NCBI GenBank assembly: GCA_023415795.1
Contig: JAEZJG010000024.1
Span: 1-64,000 of the forward strand
Reading direction: 5' to 3'
Source of the DNA: Bacillota bacterium
Lineage (GTDB): Bacteria > Bacillota > Clostridia > Christensenellales > SZUA-584
DNA: 64,000 nucleotides
Shown here in pieces: positions 24,829 to 33,037 of this stretch. Under the pieces are notes generated by a model that did no database searches, had not been told where the DNA came from, and saw only the letters and a list, made by a program, of their open reading frames with translations. A program made the translations under genes and the position numbers. Position 1 is the first letter of the stretch; every line of letters begins with the position of its first letter.

Positions 24829-25842
24829 ATGAGCAAACAGGAAAGCAAGGGAGTATATGTGTTTGTCCAGCAGGTGGACGGCGTGATATCCGGCGTGTCG
24901 TTCGAGCTGATCGGCTGCGGCAAACGGCTGGCAAATGATCTTGGCACAGAGGTAACGGCGGTGGTGCTGGGTCATAACATTTCGGCGCTGCCTGCGGAGA
25001 TGGGCAAATTCGGCGCAGACAAGGTGCTGGTGGCGGACGACCCGGGCCTCGCGACTTACATGACAGAGCCATATACCCACGTATTAACGCAGATCATAGA
25101 GGACAAGAAGCCGGAGGTTATGCTGTTCGGCGCAACGGCAATCGGGCGCGATCTTGCGCCGCGCGTATCGGCGCGCATCCACACCGGTCTCACAGCAGAC
25201 TGCACCAAGCTGGACATTGATCCCGAAACCAAGAACCTGATGATGACGCGCCCGGCGTTCGGCGGCAACATCATGGCAACGATACTCTGCCCCGAATACC
25301 GTCCGCAGATGGCCACGGTGCGTCCCGGCGTGATGCAGCGGCTGGAGCAGGACGATAACGCGGCCTACACGGTGGAGTTCGCGTCGGTAAGCTTGCCGGC
25401 AAGCAGCCTCAACGTGGAGATACGCGAGATCGTCAAAAAGGCGTTGACCTGCGTAGACATACAGTGTGCCGAGATACTGGTATCCGGCGGGCGCGGCGTG
25501 GGCTGCCCGGAGAACTTTGCGGTGCTGAACGACTTTGCAGATGCGATTGGCGGCACGGTGTGCGCATCCCGCGCTGCGGTGGACGCGGGCTGGATCGAGA
25601 AGGATCGGCAGGTGGGGCAGACGGGCAAGACGGTGCGCCCCAAGGTGTATATCGCCTGCGGCATATCCGGCGCGATACAGCACCTCGCGGGCATGGAGGA
25701 AAGCGATATCATCATCGCGATCAACAAGGACAGCACAGCGCCTATCTTCGAGGTGGCGGATTACGGCATCGTAGGCGATCTGTTCAAGGTGCTGCCTGTG
25801 TTTGCTGAGGAAGCCAAAAAGGCTCTCGCTCTTAAGAAGTAG
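24829..25842 (+). CDS. etfA: Electron transfer flavoprotein alpha subunit
   Basis: The 337-residue EtfA has the C-terminal FAD domain with VGQTGKTVRPKVYIACGISGAIQHL and INKDSTAPIFEVADYGIVGDL. AGGAGGGG precedes the ATG. It ends the rightward pathway operon, after which an inverted copy of the triple-hairpin repeat is found. Confidence 0.96.
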   Translation: MSKQESKGVYVFVQQVDGVISGVSFELIGCGKRLANDLGTEVTAVVLGHNISALPAEMGKFGADKVLVADDPGLATYMTEPYTHVLTQIIEDKKPEVMLFGATAIGRDLAPRVSARIHTGLTADCTKLDIDPETKNLMMTRPAFGGNIMATILCPEYRPQMATVRPGVMQRLEQDDNAAYTVEFASVSLPASSLNVEIREIVKKALTCVDIQCAEILVSGGRGVGCPENFAVLNDFADAIGGTVCASRAAVDAGWIEKDRQVGQTGKTVRPKVYIACGISGAIQHLAGMEESDIIIAINKDSTAPIFEVADYGIVGDLFKVLPVFAEEAKKALALKK

Positions 25843-25869
25843 ACAGAAAGCCATACAGGCAGTACGAAA

Positions 25870-25890
25870 GACCGTATGCGAAAGCAGCGG
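25870..25890 (+). repeat. Direct repeat of the later terminator stem
   Basis: ACCGTATGCGAAAGCAGCGG recurs almost exactly at 26068-26087 (one change, G to A). At the second site it forms a terminator hairpin. Here the stem is incomplete. It may mark a duplication that flanks the hairpin repeat. Confidence 0.5.
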
Positions 25891-25910
25891 CCAGCTTGAT
25901 GACAAAGGCC

Positions 25911-26000
25911 TAAGACCGTGGAGGCTCTGCCTCCACACCACCGCTCAAGGGATTCATCCCTTGAGAAACCCACCGCAGATGCAGTATATATGGCATCTGC
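25911..26000 (-). repeat. Triple-hairpin dispersed repeat, copy B (inverted)
   Basis: On the minus strand the order matches copy A: GCAGATGC/GCATCTGC (25975-26000), CTCAAGGG/CCCTTGAG (25944-25965) and GTGGAGGC/GCCTCCAC (25918-25936). GCGGTGGTGTGGAGGCAGAG is identical to copy A. Stem 2 has different bases from copy A but keeps pairing. Such compensatory change suggests that the structure matters. Confidence 0.8.
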
Positions 26001-26066
26001 ATATGTCTTATCTGAAGAAGAGTGGGAAAATGTTGATGGACTTAGAAATTGATATGTCATTAAACG

Positions 26067-26095
26067 GACCGTATGCGAAAGCAACGGTCTTTTCT
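26067..26095 (+). terminator. Terminator hairpin after the etf operon
   Basis: Stem GACCGT/ACGGTC with an 11-base loop is followed by TTTTCTT. It lies about 225 bases after etfA and could end the long rightward operon. Confidence 0.6.
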
Positions 26096-26143
26096 TGTTA
26101 TTAAATAAAGAAACGATGATGAAATTCTTGCGTTTAAAATGCC

Positions 26144-26236
26144 ATGTTCGATCCAGTGAAGAAGGCGGGCGGCGCCGGTATCCCGTTGTTCATTCTGGAG
26201 GATGGACGCGAATCTTTTCTATCTCCGATAGCGTAG
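26144..26236 (+). pseudogene. Possible remnant of a small glutaredoxin-like gene
   Basis: A 30-codon frame reads MFDPVKKAGGAGIPLFILED then GRESFLSPIA and stops. The GIPLF-LEDG pattern resembles the C-terminal half of small thioredoxin/glutaredoxin-like proteins. An in-frame stop lies nine bases upstream, and no CxxC half is present. The rest of the 470-base gap 25843-26312 holds only the repeat and the terminator. Confidence 0.35.
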
Positions 26237-26312
26237 GCAGCGCTGCTCCTGCGCAGCCCGGCTCGTGCAACGCAGAAAACCAGAAGGTGCTGATGCGGCG
26301 GCAGAGCGGCTT

Positions 26313-27341
26313 TTAAGTTTGTATGATGCCTGATCGGCTCAGATCCAGCACGGAGCCGCGCGAAATCAGCCGTGGCGGCAGACTGACTTTTTGGCGGACA
26401 GCGGGCGGCGTGGCGGCGGCGATGCGCTCAATGAGTATATTGGCCGCAACGCGACCCATCTCGGCGGTGGCGCGGCTGATAACCGAAATAGCGGGGTTGG
26501 TGACGATCGCCAGATCGTTGTCTTCGAAGCCGACGACGGAAACATCCCGCCCCAAACGCAGCTTCAAATCGTTAATCGCGAGGATAGCACCCCGACAAAG
26601 CTGTTCCCCGGCCGCAAATATAGCTGTAGGCGGATCGTTTAGGTTCATCAGCTTGAAAGCGGCGGCGTAGCCATCCTTTTCCGCCCAGTTGCCCGCGCAC
26701 ACATACTGCAGATTGATCTTCGCCCGCCTGTTGCGCAGCGCCTGCTCAAAGCCCCAATACCGGTCGTGTCCGCTGCTGAAGGCTCTGTCGCCCGATATGA
26801 TGGCGATTTTGTGATGCCCCATTTGTAGTAGGTGCTCGGTGGCCATGTACGCGCCACGAAAATTATCGATTGAGACGCTGTCGCAATCAACGTCGTCGCC
26901 GATGTGCTCAATGAATACGGCGGGCTTGGTGAATGACGAGAAATGCGTGATATCGGGAGAGGCGGGCACCACCCCCACTGCATCCACAAAATGACCCATG
27001 CCGCTGGTAAGAAAGCGCTGCTCCTCGGTGCGGCTGCCCCCTGTGAGAACAACCATCGTGTAATAGTCCTTGGAGCGGGCGGATTGCTCGAAGCCTTCCA
27101 ACACACCTGAATACAGCGGCGTATGCAGATCGGGCAGCAGCATGGCGATGATGTGCGTCTGCTTTTTGACAACCGATACGGCCGCGTGACTGGGGACATA
27201 ATTGAGCTTTCGCGCGGTTTCAGTGACCTTCTTACGCATCTCGCTGCTGACGCGATCCTGCCCGTTCATCACACGAGAAACAGTGGATACGGAAATCCCC
27301 AAGGCCTTGGCGACATCCTTGATGGTGGCGTCTTTTTTCAT
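26313..27341 (-). CDS. LacI-family transcriptional regulator
   Basis: The 342-residue protein has the LacI headpiece (ATIKDVAKALGISVSTVSRV, MNGQDRVS) and a periplasmic-binding-like sensor domain with ATEHLLQMGHHKIAIISG and VSVVGFEDNDLAI. GAGGG precedes the ATG. No sugar transport or catabolic genes adjoin it, so its target is not evident. Palindromic operators in the gap upstream suggest autoregulation. Confidence 0.92.
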   Translation of the reverse strand: MKKDATIKDVAKALGISVSTVSRVMNGQDRVSSEMRKKVTETARKLNYVPSHAAVSVVKKQTHIIAMLLPDLHTPLYSGVLEGFEQSARSKDYYTMVVLTGGSRTEEQRFLTSGMGHFVDAVGVVPASPDITHFSSFTKPAVFIEHIGDDVDCDSVSIDNFRGAYMATEHLLQMGHHKIAIISGDRAFSSGHDRYWGFEQALRNRRAKINLQYVCAGNWAEKDGYAAAFKLMNLNDPPTAIFAAGEQLCRGAILAINDLKLRLGRDVSVVGFEDNDLAIVTNPAISVISRATAEMGRVAANILIERIAAATPPAVRQKVSLPPRLISRGSVLDLSRSGIIQT

Positions 27342-27404
27342 GATGTCATAACCCTCATCTGGTTTTTTTAAAATTATAAAACGTGGCGGTGTCCACTGTC
27401 AATA

Positions 27405-27414
27405 GAAACGTTTC
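27405..27414. promoter_or_regulatory. Palindromic LacI-type operator
   Basis: GAAACGTTTC is a perfect palindrome with the central CG of LacI/CcpA-type operators. It is 64 bases upstream of the lacI-family start. Related imperfect sequences occur at about 27516 (ATCGAAACGCTATGA). Confidence 0.6.
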
Positions 27415-27606
27415 GATATATGCAAGAATAGCGAATATTGTAGGGTAATAGGCATGAAACGATATGATATATTTATCGAAATGATTCTAATAAATAGCTT
27501 GATGATAGGTAATAAACATATCGAAACGCTATGACAATTGCAATAAATTGTTCACAGTGGGTTTTAAAGAATTTGGTAGTGTAAAGGGAGACAATCAAGA
27601 GATAAG

Positions 27607-27620
27607 TGAAAACGATTTCA
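27607..27620. promoter_or_regulatory. cre-like/LacI-type operator
   Basis: TGAAAACGATTTCA is an inverted repeat around a central CG and resembles catabolite-responsive elements. It sits 176 bases upstream of the HD-domain gene. The 455-base gap 27342-27796 is otherwise AT-rich without a convincing gene. Confidence 0.5.
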
Positions 27621-27796
27621 AAGATTTGATCATGTTTCTATGGGTACAAAACGGCAAGATTTAATAGCTAATAGTATAGAAGTGCGTGCAGATGCGGCAT
27701 AATAGCATACCCGCACGCCCAAGTTTGTGTTACTATGTGATCAAAAGAATTTATTTGCACAGCTAAAACAAATGATAACGACAGGGGGACGGGTAA

Positions 27797-28372
27797 ATGG
27801 TATGGACTTGCAGCCGTCAGCAGGCGCTGGAGATACTGGCGCAGCATGTCAAGGCAGAGCATCTGGTGCGCCACGCGCTGACGGTGGAGGCAGTGATGCG
27901 CTATTTCGCAGAGCTATATGGGGAGGATATTGAGAAGTGGGGCATCATCGGACTGCTGCACGATATCGACTTTGAGGAATACCCTGAGCAGCATTGCCAC
28001 AAGGTGCGCGAACTGCTGGGACCGCACGGGTTTACCGAGGACTATCTGCACGCGATCGAGAGCCATGGTTACGGGCTGGTAAACGATGTGGAGCCGGTGG
28101 AGCGAATGGAGAAGGTTCTGTTTGCGACTGACGAGCTGACCGGCTTGATTGCTGCAACGGCGTTGATGCGCCCCAGCCGAAGCGTGCTTGATCTTGAGCT
28201 GAGCTCAGTCAAAAAGAAGTGGAAGACGAAGGGATTTGCGGCGGGTGTCAATCGCGATGTGGTGATGCATGGTGCGGCGATGCTGGGCATGGACATCGAC
28301 GAGCTGATAACGCACACCATAAAGGGCATGCAGGCAGCTGCGGAAACAATCGGGCTCAAAGGCGAGCTGTAA
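27797..28372 (+). CDS. HD-domain phosphohydrolase-like protein
   Basis: The 191-residue protein has an HD domain. It has an early His (HLVRHALTVE), the metal pair in GIIGLLHDIDFEEYPEQHCHKV, and a later ESHGYG and ATDELTGLI. Such proteins usually hydrolyse phosphate esters or nucleotides. It lacks the GYP motif of c-di-GMP phosphodiesterases. The ATG at 27797 is preceded by AGGGGGACGGG. It stands alone between an operator-rich gap and a terminator. Confidence 0.85.
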   Translation: MVWTCSRQQALEILAQHVKAEHLVRHALTVEAVMRYFAELYGEDIEKWGIIGLLHDIDFEEYPEQHCHKVRELLGPHGFTEDYLHAIESHGYGLVNDVEPVERMEKVLFATDELTGLIAATALMRPSRSVLDLELSSVKKKWKTKGFAAGVNRDVVMHGAAMLGMDIDELITHTIKGMQAAAETIGLKGEL

Positions 28373-28390
28373 ACCGATTTATAAGACTAT

Positions 28391-28424
28391 GAAAACTGGC
28401 CATCCATCGGGGTCAGTTTTTTTG
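28391..28424 (+). terminator. Terminator after the HD-domain gene
   Basis: AAAACTGGCC and GGGGTCAGTTTT pair imperfectly and are followed by TTTTTTTGTTG, 20 bases after the stop codon. Confidence 0.65.
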
Positions 28425-28434
28425 TTGCATGTTA

Positions 28435-28462
28435 TTGACAAATAGCGCAAATTATTTATAAT
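28435..28462 (+). promoter_or_regulatory. Promoter of the tetR operon
   Basis: TTGACA (28435-28440) and TATAAT (28457-28462) are separated by 16 bases. Downstream, GTCAGTGAA and GTCAGCGAA form a direct repeat just before the tetR start and could be an operator. Confidence 0.75.
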
Positions 28463-28495
28463 GAATATAAAGTCAGTGAATGGAGAGTCAGCGAA

Positions 28496-29086
28496 ATGAA
28501 CCGGCAGCAACAAAAGGAGCAGACAAGGTGCAGGCTGATAGACACTGCTTATCTGGTAATCTGCGACAAGGGGATACAGAATACGCGCGTCAGTGATATC
28601 GCGGCTGCGGCAGGAGTGTCTCATGGTGCAGTGTTTGTGCACTTCCAAACTCTTGAGGCGTTGATTGCGGAGGTTATCGAGAAATACGTGCGGCATATTG
28701 TGCATCGGACGCATGCGCTGTCGGCAGCATGCGCAGGGCTGGAGGAGCTGCTGCGCGCTCACCTGACTGGCATTGGCGAGCATGAGGCGTTCTATACGCG
28801 GCTGGTGACAGAGAACCGCCTGCTGCCGCAAGCTGCGCGGGATGTGTGGATCGGTCTGCAATCAGCGATGTCGTTTCACTTCAGCCGTGTGATTGCGGCG
28901 CGGAGGCTTAAAACCGATAGTGATGCGGCGCTCATGTTCAATGCGTGGGTGGGTCTGGTGCATCACTATCTGTCCAATTTCGACCTGTTTGCGCCTGAGG
29001 GCGGCGTCATAAAACGCTATGGGGAAACACTGATCGCTTTTTATATCAAGATGACAGCAGGCGTGGCTGGAGAGGAGCATAGCTAA
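28496..29086 (+). CDS. TetR-family transcriptional regulator
   Basis: The 196-residue protein has the TetR N-terminal helix-turn-helix (VSDIAAAAGVSHGAVFVHF) and an all-helical ligand domain. It begins an operon of four tightly joined genes. Its stop overlaps the next start by one base. The ligand is unknown. Confidence 0.9.
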   Translation: MNRQQQKEQTRCRLIDTAYLVICDKGIQNTRVSDIAAAAGVSHGAVFVHFQTLEALIAEVIEKYVRHIVHRTHALSAACAGLEELLRAHLTGIGEHEAFYTRLVTENRLLPQAARDVWIGLQSAMSFHFSRVIAARRLKTDSDAALMFNAWVGLVHHYLSNFDLFAPEGGVIKRYGETLIAFYIKMTAGVAGEEHS

Positions 29087-29289
29087 TGGTAGAGAAAAAG
29101 CCGCTGACGGCAAAATGCTGCTTTGAGCATCTGGGCGGTACGCTGGGCAGCCGTCTGTTTGCGCGGATGCTGGCACTGGGCTGGTTTACGCCCACAGAAG
29201 ATAACCCGCGCTATTTTGCTTTGACGCAGGCGGGGGTTGAGGGATTCATTAAATTCGGAGTCGATCCGTATGCGAGGAGTAAAAAATGA
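29086..29289 (+). CDS. Small protein like the C-terminal domain of some ArsR regulators
   Basis: The 67-residue protein (MVEKKPLTAKCCFEHLGGTL and on) resembles the extra C-terminal domain seen in one group of ArsR regulators, which has a conserved Cys/Glu-His-Leu-Gly segment followed by GW..r....yaLT..G. Here it occurs without the DNA-binding part. Its coupled position behind tetR and before a CMD-family gene suggests a small redox or effector role. The similarity is from memory and needs a profile search. Confidence 0.6.
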   Translation: MVEKKPLTAKCCFEHLGGTLGSRLFARMLALGWFTPTEDNPRYFALTQAGVEGFIKFGVDPYARSKK

Positions 29290-29618
29290 GTGGTGAGAGT
29301 GCATATGCGGTGTTTCAGAGGGAGATGCCGCAGGCGGCACAGGCGTTTGGCGGACTGATAGAAGCTGTCTGTGCCATGGACGGACTGGATGCAAAAACAA
29401 GGCAGCTCATTTACATCGGCATCAAAGCGACGCAAGGAGATGCACAGGCGGTGTCGGCACACGCACCAATGGCGAAACAGGCGGGGGCAACCCGCGAGGA
29501 GGTGCGCGATGCGGTGGCGTTGGCGCTGACTGTGTCGGGCATATCCGGCGTGCTCAAGTGTCTGCCCGGTGCGCTTGCGGCATATGACAATGCGGAAGGA
29601 AAGGCGGCGGGCGTATGA
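29286..29618 (+). CDS. Carboxymuconolactone decarboxylase (AhpD-like) family protein
   Basis: The 110-residue helical protein fits the CMD family (FGGLIEAVCAMDGLDAKTRQ, then AKQAGATREEVRDAVALAL). The usual CxxC redox pair before the His is replaced by GDAQAVSAH, so peroxidase chemistry of AhpD type is not expected. It overlaps both neighbours by four bases (ATGA). Confidence 0.82.
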   Translation: MSGESAYAVFQREMPQAAQAFGGLIEAVCAMDGLDAKTRQLIYIGIKATQGDAQAVSAHAPMAKQAGATREEVRDAVALALTVSGISGVLKCLPGALAAYDNAEGKAAGV

Positions 29619-29854
29619 AAATGTGCATAGCGTGCGGAATGCCGATGGTCAAGCCGGAGGATTTTGCGCAGTCGGACGAGAGCCGAGACTACTGCCGCTA
29701 TTGCGCGCGGCCGGACGGCTCAATGCAGTCGTACGACGAAAAGCTTAATAGCATGACGCATTTCATTGTGCGCACGCAGGGGCTGGACGAAACAGCTGCG
29801 CGCGGTGTAGCACAGCGCAGCTTGGCAAAGCTGCCCGCGTGGATCGGTAGATAA
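29615..29854 (+). CDS. Putative zinc-ribbon domain protein
   Basis: The 79-residue protein opens MKMCIACGMPMVKPEDF and continues DYCRYCARPDGSMQSY, a four-Cys zinc ribbon, followed by a helical tail. It matches the small zinc-ribbon family often found next to regulators. It is the last gene of the tetR operon. Confidence 0.8.
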   Translation: MKMCIACGMPMVKPEDFAQSDESRDYCRYCARPDGSMQSYDEKLNSMTHFIVRTQGLDETAARGVAQRSLAKLPAWIGR

Positions 29855-29869
29855 TCGCAAAAGGTTTGA

Positions 29870-29897
29870 AAGATCGGCCTAAGGCCGATCTTTTGTT
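29870..29897 (+). terminator. Terminator of the tetR operon
   Basis: The perfect stem AAGATCGGCC-TA-AGGCCGATCTT is followed by TTGTTG and closes the operon 16 bases after the zinc-ribbon gene. Confidence 0.85.
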
Positions 29898-29995
29898 GTA
29901 TACAACCACATACAAATACTGCAAAATGCACATTTGATTAAGCATTCACAAAATTTTTAAGTAAATAGATTGACATGAACGAAACATTAGTACAT

Positions 29996-30020
29996 ATTAA
30001 TAATAGGAACTATTATTAAT
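29996..30020. promoter_or_regulatory. PerR-type operator in the perR promoter
   Basis: Perfect ten-base arms (ATTAATAATA and TATTATTAAT) flank a five-base centre, 18 bases before the perR start. A TTGACA at 29970 precedes it. The AT-rich palindrome resembles Fur/PerR boxes and suggests autoregulation of the perR-katG operon. Confidence 0.75.
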
Positions 30021-30038
30021 GTTATTGGTGGCAAACTA

Positions 30039-30416
30039 TTGAGACGTAACAGTTTTCAGCGTCAACTGGTGTTGGATGCGCTTAAAGTGCTGGATCATCC
30101 CACCGCTCAGGATGTATACACTGAAATCAGCAAAACTTACCCGCGCATGAGCATGGGCACGGTTTACCGAAACCTGCATCAGTTGTACGAGGACGGTGTG
30201 CTGCGGCGGCTGAGCTTTCAGGATTCGCCCGATCGGTTCGATATTCATCTGGAGCCGCATCAGCATATCCATTGCACACGGTGCGGCGGCTACTTCAATA
30301 TCGACGAAGCCAGTCTGGGAGACATCGACCACAATGTGGAGGAAGCCACGGGGTTCGCTGTGGAGAGTCACCGCATTCTTTTCAACGGCATCTGCCCTGC
30401 TTGCAGGGATGATTAA
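30039..30416 (+). CDS. perR: Fur-family peroxide regulator PerR
   Basis: The 125-residue protein has a winged helix (HPTAQDVYTEISKTYPRMSM, GTVYRNLHQL) and metal sites. HxHxxC occurs as HQHIHCTRCGG, and a C-terminal CPAC gives the structural zinc site. The HIHC region and the downstream katG favour PerR over Fur or Zur. Start TTG at 30039 is preceded by GGTGG six bases away. It derepresses when metal-bound His residues are oxidised by peroxide. Confidence 0.88.
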   Translation: MRRNSFQRQLVLDALKVLDHPTAQDVYTEISKTYPRMSMGTVYRNLHQLYEDGVLRRLSFQDSPDRFDIHLEPHQHIHCTRCGGYFNIDEASLGDIDHNVEEATGFAVESHRILFNGICPACRDD

Positions 30417-30441
30417 AATACAACATAGAGGAGGATAATGA

Positions 30442-32637
30442 GTGGAAAAAGTGAGCAAGTGCCCGGTGACGGGAATGACAGGTAAGCGCCCCATTGCAGG
30501 CGGTGGTACATCGAACAAGGATTGGTGGCCCAATCAACTGAACCTCAAGATATTGCACCAACATTCAACCCTAAGCAATCCAATGGATTCCGATTTCAAT
30601 TATGCGGAAGAATTCCAAAAGCTCGATATCAAAGTTATAAAACAAGATTTATATGAACTTATGACCGATTCTCAAGAATGGTGGCCTGCCGACTGGGGGC
30701 ATTACGGACCTTTATTTATCCGTATGGCATGGCACAGTGCGGGCACCTATCGCTTGGCCGACGGGCGCGGTGGTGCGGGCAGCGGCACGCAGCGTTTTGC
30801 TCCGCTCAATAGTTGGCCGGATAATGTCAACTTGGATAAAGCGCGCCGTCTGCTTTGGCCGATCAAGCAAAAGTATGGCAAGATGATATCGTGGGCAGAT
30901 TTGATGATACTCGCGGGCAACTGTGCGCTGGAGTCTATGGGCTTCAAGACCTTCGGGTTTGGCGGCGGACGCGTGGACGTCTGGGAACCGGAGGAGGATA
31001 TCTATTGGGGCTCCGAAGGCAAGTGGCTGGCGGACGAGCGTTACAGCGGCGAACGCGAGCTTGAAAACCCGCTGGCGGCCGTGCAAATGGGACTGATCTA
31101 CGTGAACCCGGAGGGCCCGAACGGCAAGCCGGACCCGGTAGCGTCCGGGCGTGACGTGCGGGACACCTTTGCGCGCATGGCGATGAACGACGAGGAGACC
31201 GTCGCGCTGATAGCGGGTGGTCACACATTCGGTAAATGCCACGGCGCGGGCGACGCGGCGCAGGTGGGGCCGGAGCCGGAGGCCGCGCCCATCGAGCAGA
31301 TGGGGCTGGGCTGGAAGAGCAGCTTCGGCAGCGGCAAGGGCGGCGACGCTATTGGCAGCGGCATTGAGGGCGCATGGAAAGCAAACCCGACCCGATGGGA
31401 CATGGGCTATTTAAAAACGCTGTTCAAATATGAATGGGAGCTGGTGAAGAGCCCGGCGGGCGCGCAACAGTGGCTGGCTAAGAACGTGGCGGAAGAGGAT
31501 ATGGTGGCGGATGCGCACAACCCCAAGAAGAAGCTGCGCCCCATGATGACCACCGCAGACCTCTCGCTGCGCTACGATCCGATATACGCGCCCATCGCAC
31601 GGGATTATCTGGAGCATCCCGATAAATTTGCGGATGCGTTTGCGCGGGCATGGTTCAAGCTGACGCACCGCGACATGGGGCCGCGTGCGCGTTACCTTGG
31701 TGCGGAGGTGCCCTCGGAGGAGTTGATCTGGCAGGATCCGGTACCGGCGGTGGATCACAAATTGATCGACGCGCAGGATATTGCCGAGCTCAAAGCGAAA
31801 ATTCTCTCGTCGGGGCTTTCGGTTTCGGAGCTGGTGAAGACGGCGTGGGCTTCAGCCTCCACGTTCCGGGGCTCGGATATGCGCGGCGGCGCTAACGGCG
31901 CACGCGTGCGTCTGGCACCGCAGAAGGATTGGGCGGTAAATGAGCCGGCGCTGCTGAGCAAGGTGCTGAGCACTCTGGAACGGATACAGGCAGAGTTCAA
32001 CGATATCCAGACTGGAGGCAAAAAGGTGTCGCTGGCAGACCTCATCGTGCTGGGCGGTGCTGCGGGCATCGAACAAGCGGCGAGAAACGCGGGCATCGAG
32101 GCAACTGTGCCGTTCCTGCCGGGGCGTACCGACGCGTCGCAGGCGCAGACGGATGTGCAGTCGTTCGCGGTGATGGAGCCCAAGGCAGACGGCTTCCGCA
32201 ACTTCCAGAAGACGAAATTTTCCGTATCAGCGGAGGAACTGCTGCTGGATCGTGCGCAGTTGCTGACACTGACTGCGCCCGAAATGACGGTGCTGATCGG
32301 TGGGCTGCGTGTACTGGGCGCCAATCATGGGCAGACTAAACATGGCGTATTCACCAATAGGCCGCAGACGCTTACTACCGACTTCTTCGTGAACCTGCTG
32401 GACATGGGAACAGAATGGAAGCCAGCTGCTGCGGATAAGGATGTGTTTGAGGGATATGACCGTAAGACGGGTGCGCTTAAGTGGACAGCAACCCGCGTTG
32501 ACCTGGTGTTTGGTTCCAACTCGCAGCTGCGCGCACTGGCCGAGGTTTACGGTGAGAGTGATTCGCAGAGCAAGTTCGTACAAGATTTCATTACAGCGTG
32601 GAACAAAGTAATGAACGCTGACAGATTTGAACTCTGA
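30442..32637 (+). CDS. katG: Catalase-peroxidase KatG
   Basis: The 731-residue haem enzyme destroys hydrogen peroxide. The distal Arg-Trp-His lies in RMAWHSAGTYR. The Trp-Tyr-Met crosslink partners are that Trp, the Tyr in GLIYVNPEG and the Met in FARMAMNDEE. The proximal His is in GGHTFGKCHG. The second, haem-less domain is intact. GTG at 30442 is the start (AGAGGAGG seven bases upstream); the ATG at 30438 is out of frame. It follows perR by 25 bases, an expected pairing in an oxygen-sensitive organism. Confidence 0.97.
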   Translation: MEKVSKCPVTGMTGKRPIAGGGTSNKDWWPNQLNLKILHQHSTLSNPMDSDFNYAEEFQKLDIKVIKQDLYELMTDSQEWWPADWGHYGPLFIRMAWHSAGTYRLADGRGGAGSGTQRFAPLNSWPDNVNLDKARRLLWPIKQKYGKMISWADLMILAGNCALESMGFKTFGFGGGRVDVWEPEEDIYWGSEGKWLADERYSGERELENPLAAVQMGLIYVNPEGPNGKPDPVASGRDVRDTFARMAMNDEETVALIAGGHTFGKCHGAGDAAQVGPEPEAAPIEQMGLGWKSSFGSGKGGDAIGSGIEGAWKANPTRWDMGYLKTLFKYEWELVKSPAGAQQWLAKNVAEEDMVADAHNPKKKLRPMMTTADLSLRYDPIYAPIARDYLEHPDKFADAFARAWFKLTHRDMGPRARYLGAEVPSEELIWQDPVPAVDHKLIDAQDIAELKAKILSSGLSVSELVKTAWASASTFRGSDMRGGANGARVRLAPQKDWAVNEPALLSKVLSTLERIQAEFNDIQTGGKKVSLADLIVLGGAAGIEQAARNAGIEATVPFLPGRTDASQAQTDVQSFAVMEPKADGFRNFQKTKFSVSAEELLLDRAQLLTLTAPEMTVLIGGLRVLGANHGQTKHGVFTNRPQTLTTDFFVNLLDMGTEWKPAAADKDVFEGYDRKTGALKWTATRVDLVFGSNSQLRALAEVYGESDSQSKFVQDFITAWNKVMNADRFEL

Positions 32638-32707
32638 AGAAAAAATAGACGGTGGTTGGCGGCGTTGATTCTTGGTAGTCTTCGCCGCCGCGCCAACGGG
32701 AGGCAGG

Positions 32708-33037
32708 ATGAACTTTGAAGGCATATTGATCTGCGTGGGCGCGTTCGTTATCATCGGCGCGCTGCACCCCGTTGTCATCAAAGCGGAATACCATTTCGGA
32801 AAACGTGTGTGGCCGCTGTTTTTGGCAATGGGGCTTGCGTGCTGTGCCGCATCGCTGTGGCTGCCCGGAGCAGTGCTGCCCGCACTGGCGGCGGTGCTGG
32901 GCTGCTCGCTGCTGTGGAGCATCCGAGAGCTGCACGAGCAGGAGGAGCGCGTGAGAAAGGGCTGGTTCCCCGCAAACCCGCGCCGTAAAACGGCTGCGAT
33001 AGCGGTGATGGAACAAGCGGCACCGGACAAGGCATGA
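32708..33037 (+). CDS. DUF4491 family small membrane protein
   Basis: The 109-residue protein has two or three membrane segments and the family marks HPVVIKAEYHFGKRVWP and RVRKGWFPANPRRK. Function is unknown. The start at 32708 follows a GGGAGGCAGG signal. It lies downstream of katG and overlaps the next gene by four bases, so it may belong to the peroxide-stress operon. Confidence 0.8.
   Translation: MNFEGILICVGAFVIIGALHPVVIKAEYHFGKRVWPLFLAMGLACCAASLWLPGAVLPALAAVLGCSLLWSIRELHEQEERVRKGWFPANPRRKTAAIAVMEQAAPDKA

Noticed and set aside
30438..30441. ATG at 30438 as the katG start
   Set aside because: It is out of frame with the catalase-peroxidase. GTG at 30442 is in frame and well placed after AGAGGAGG.
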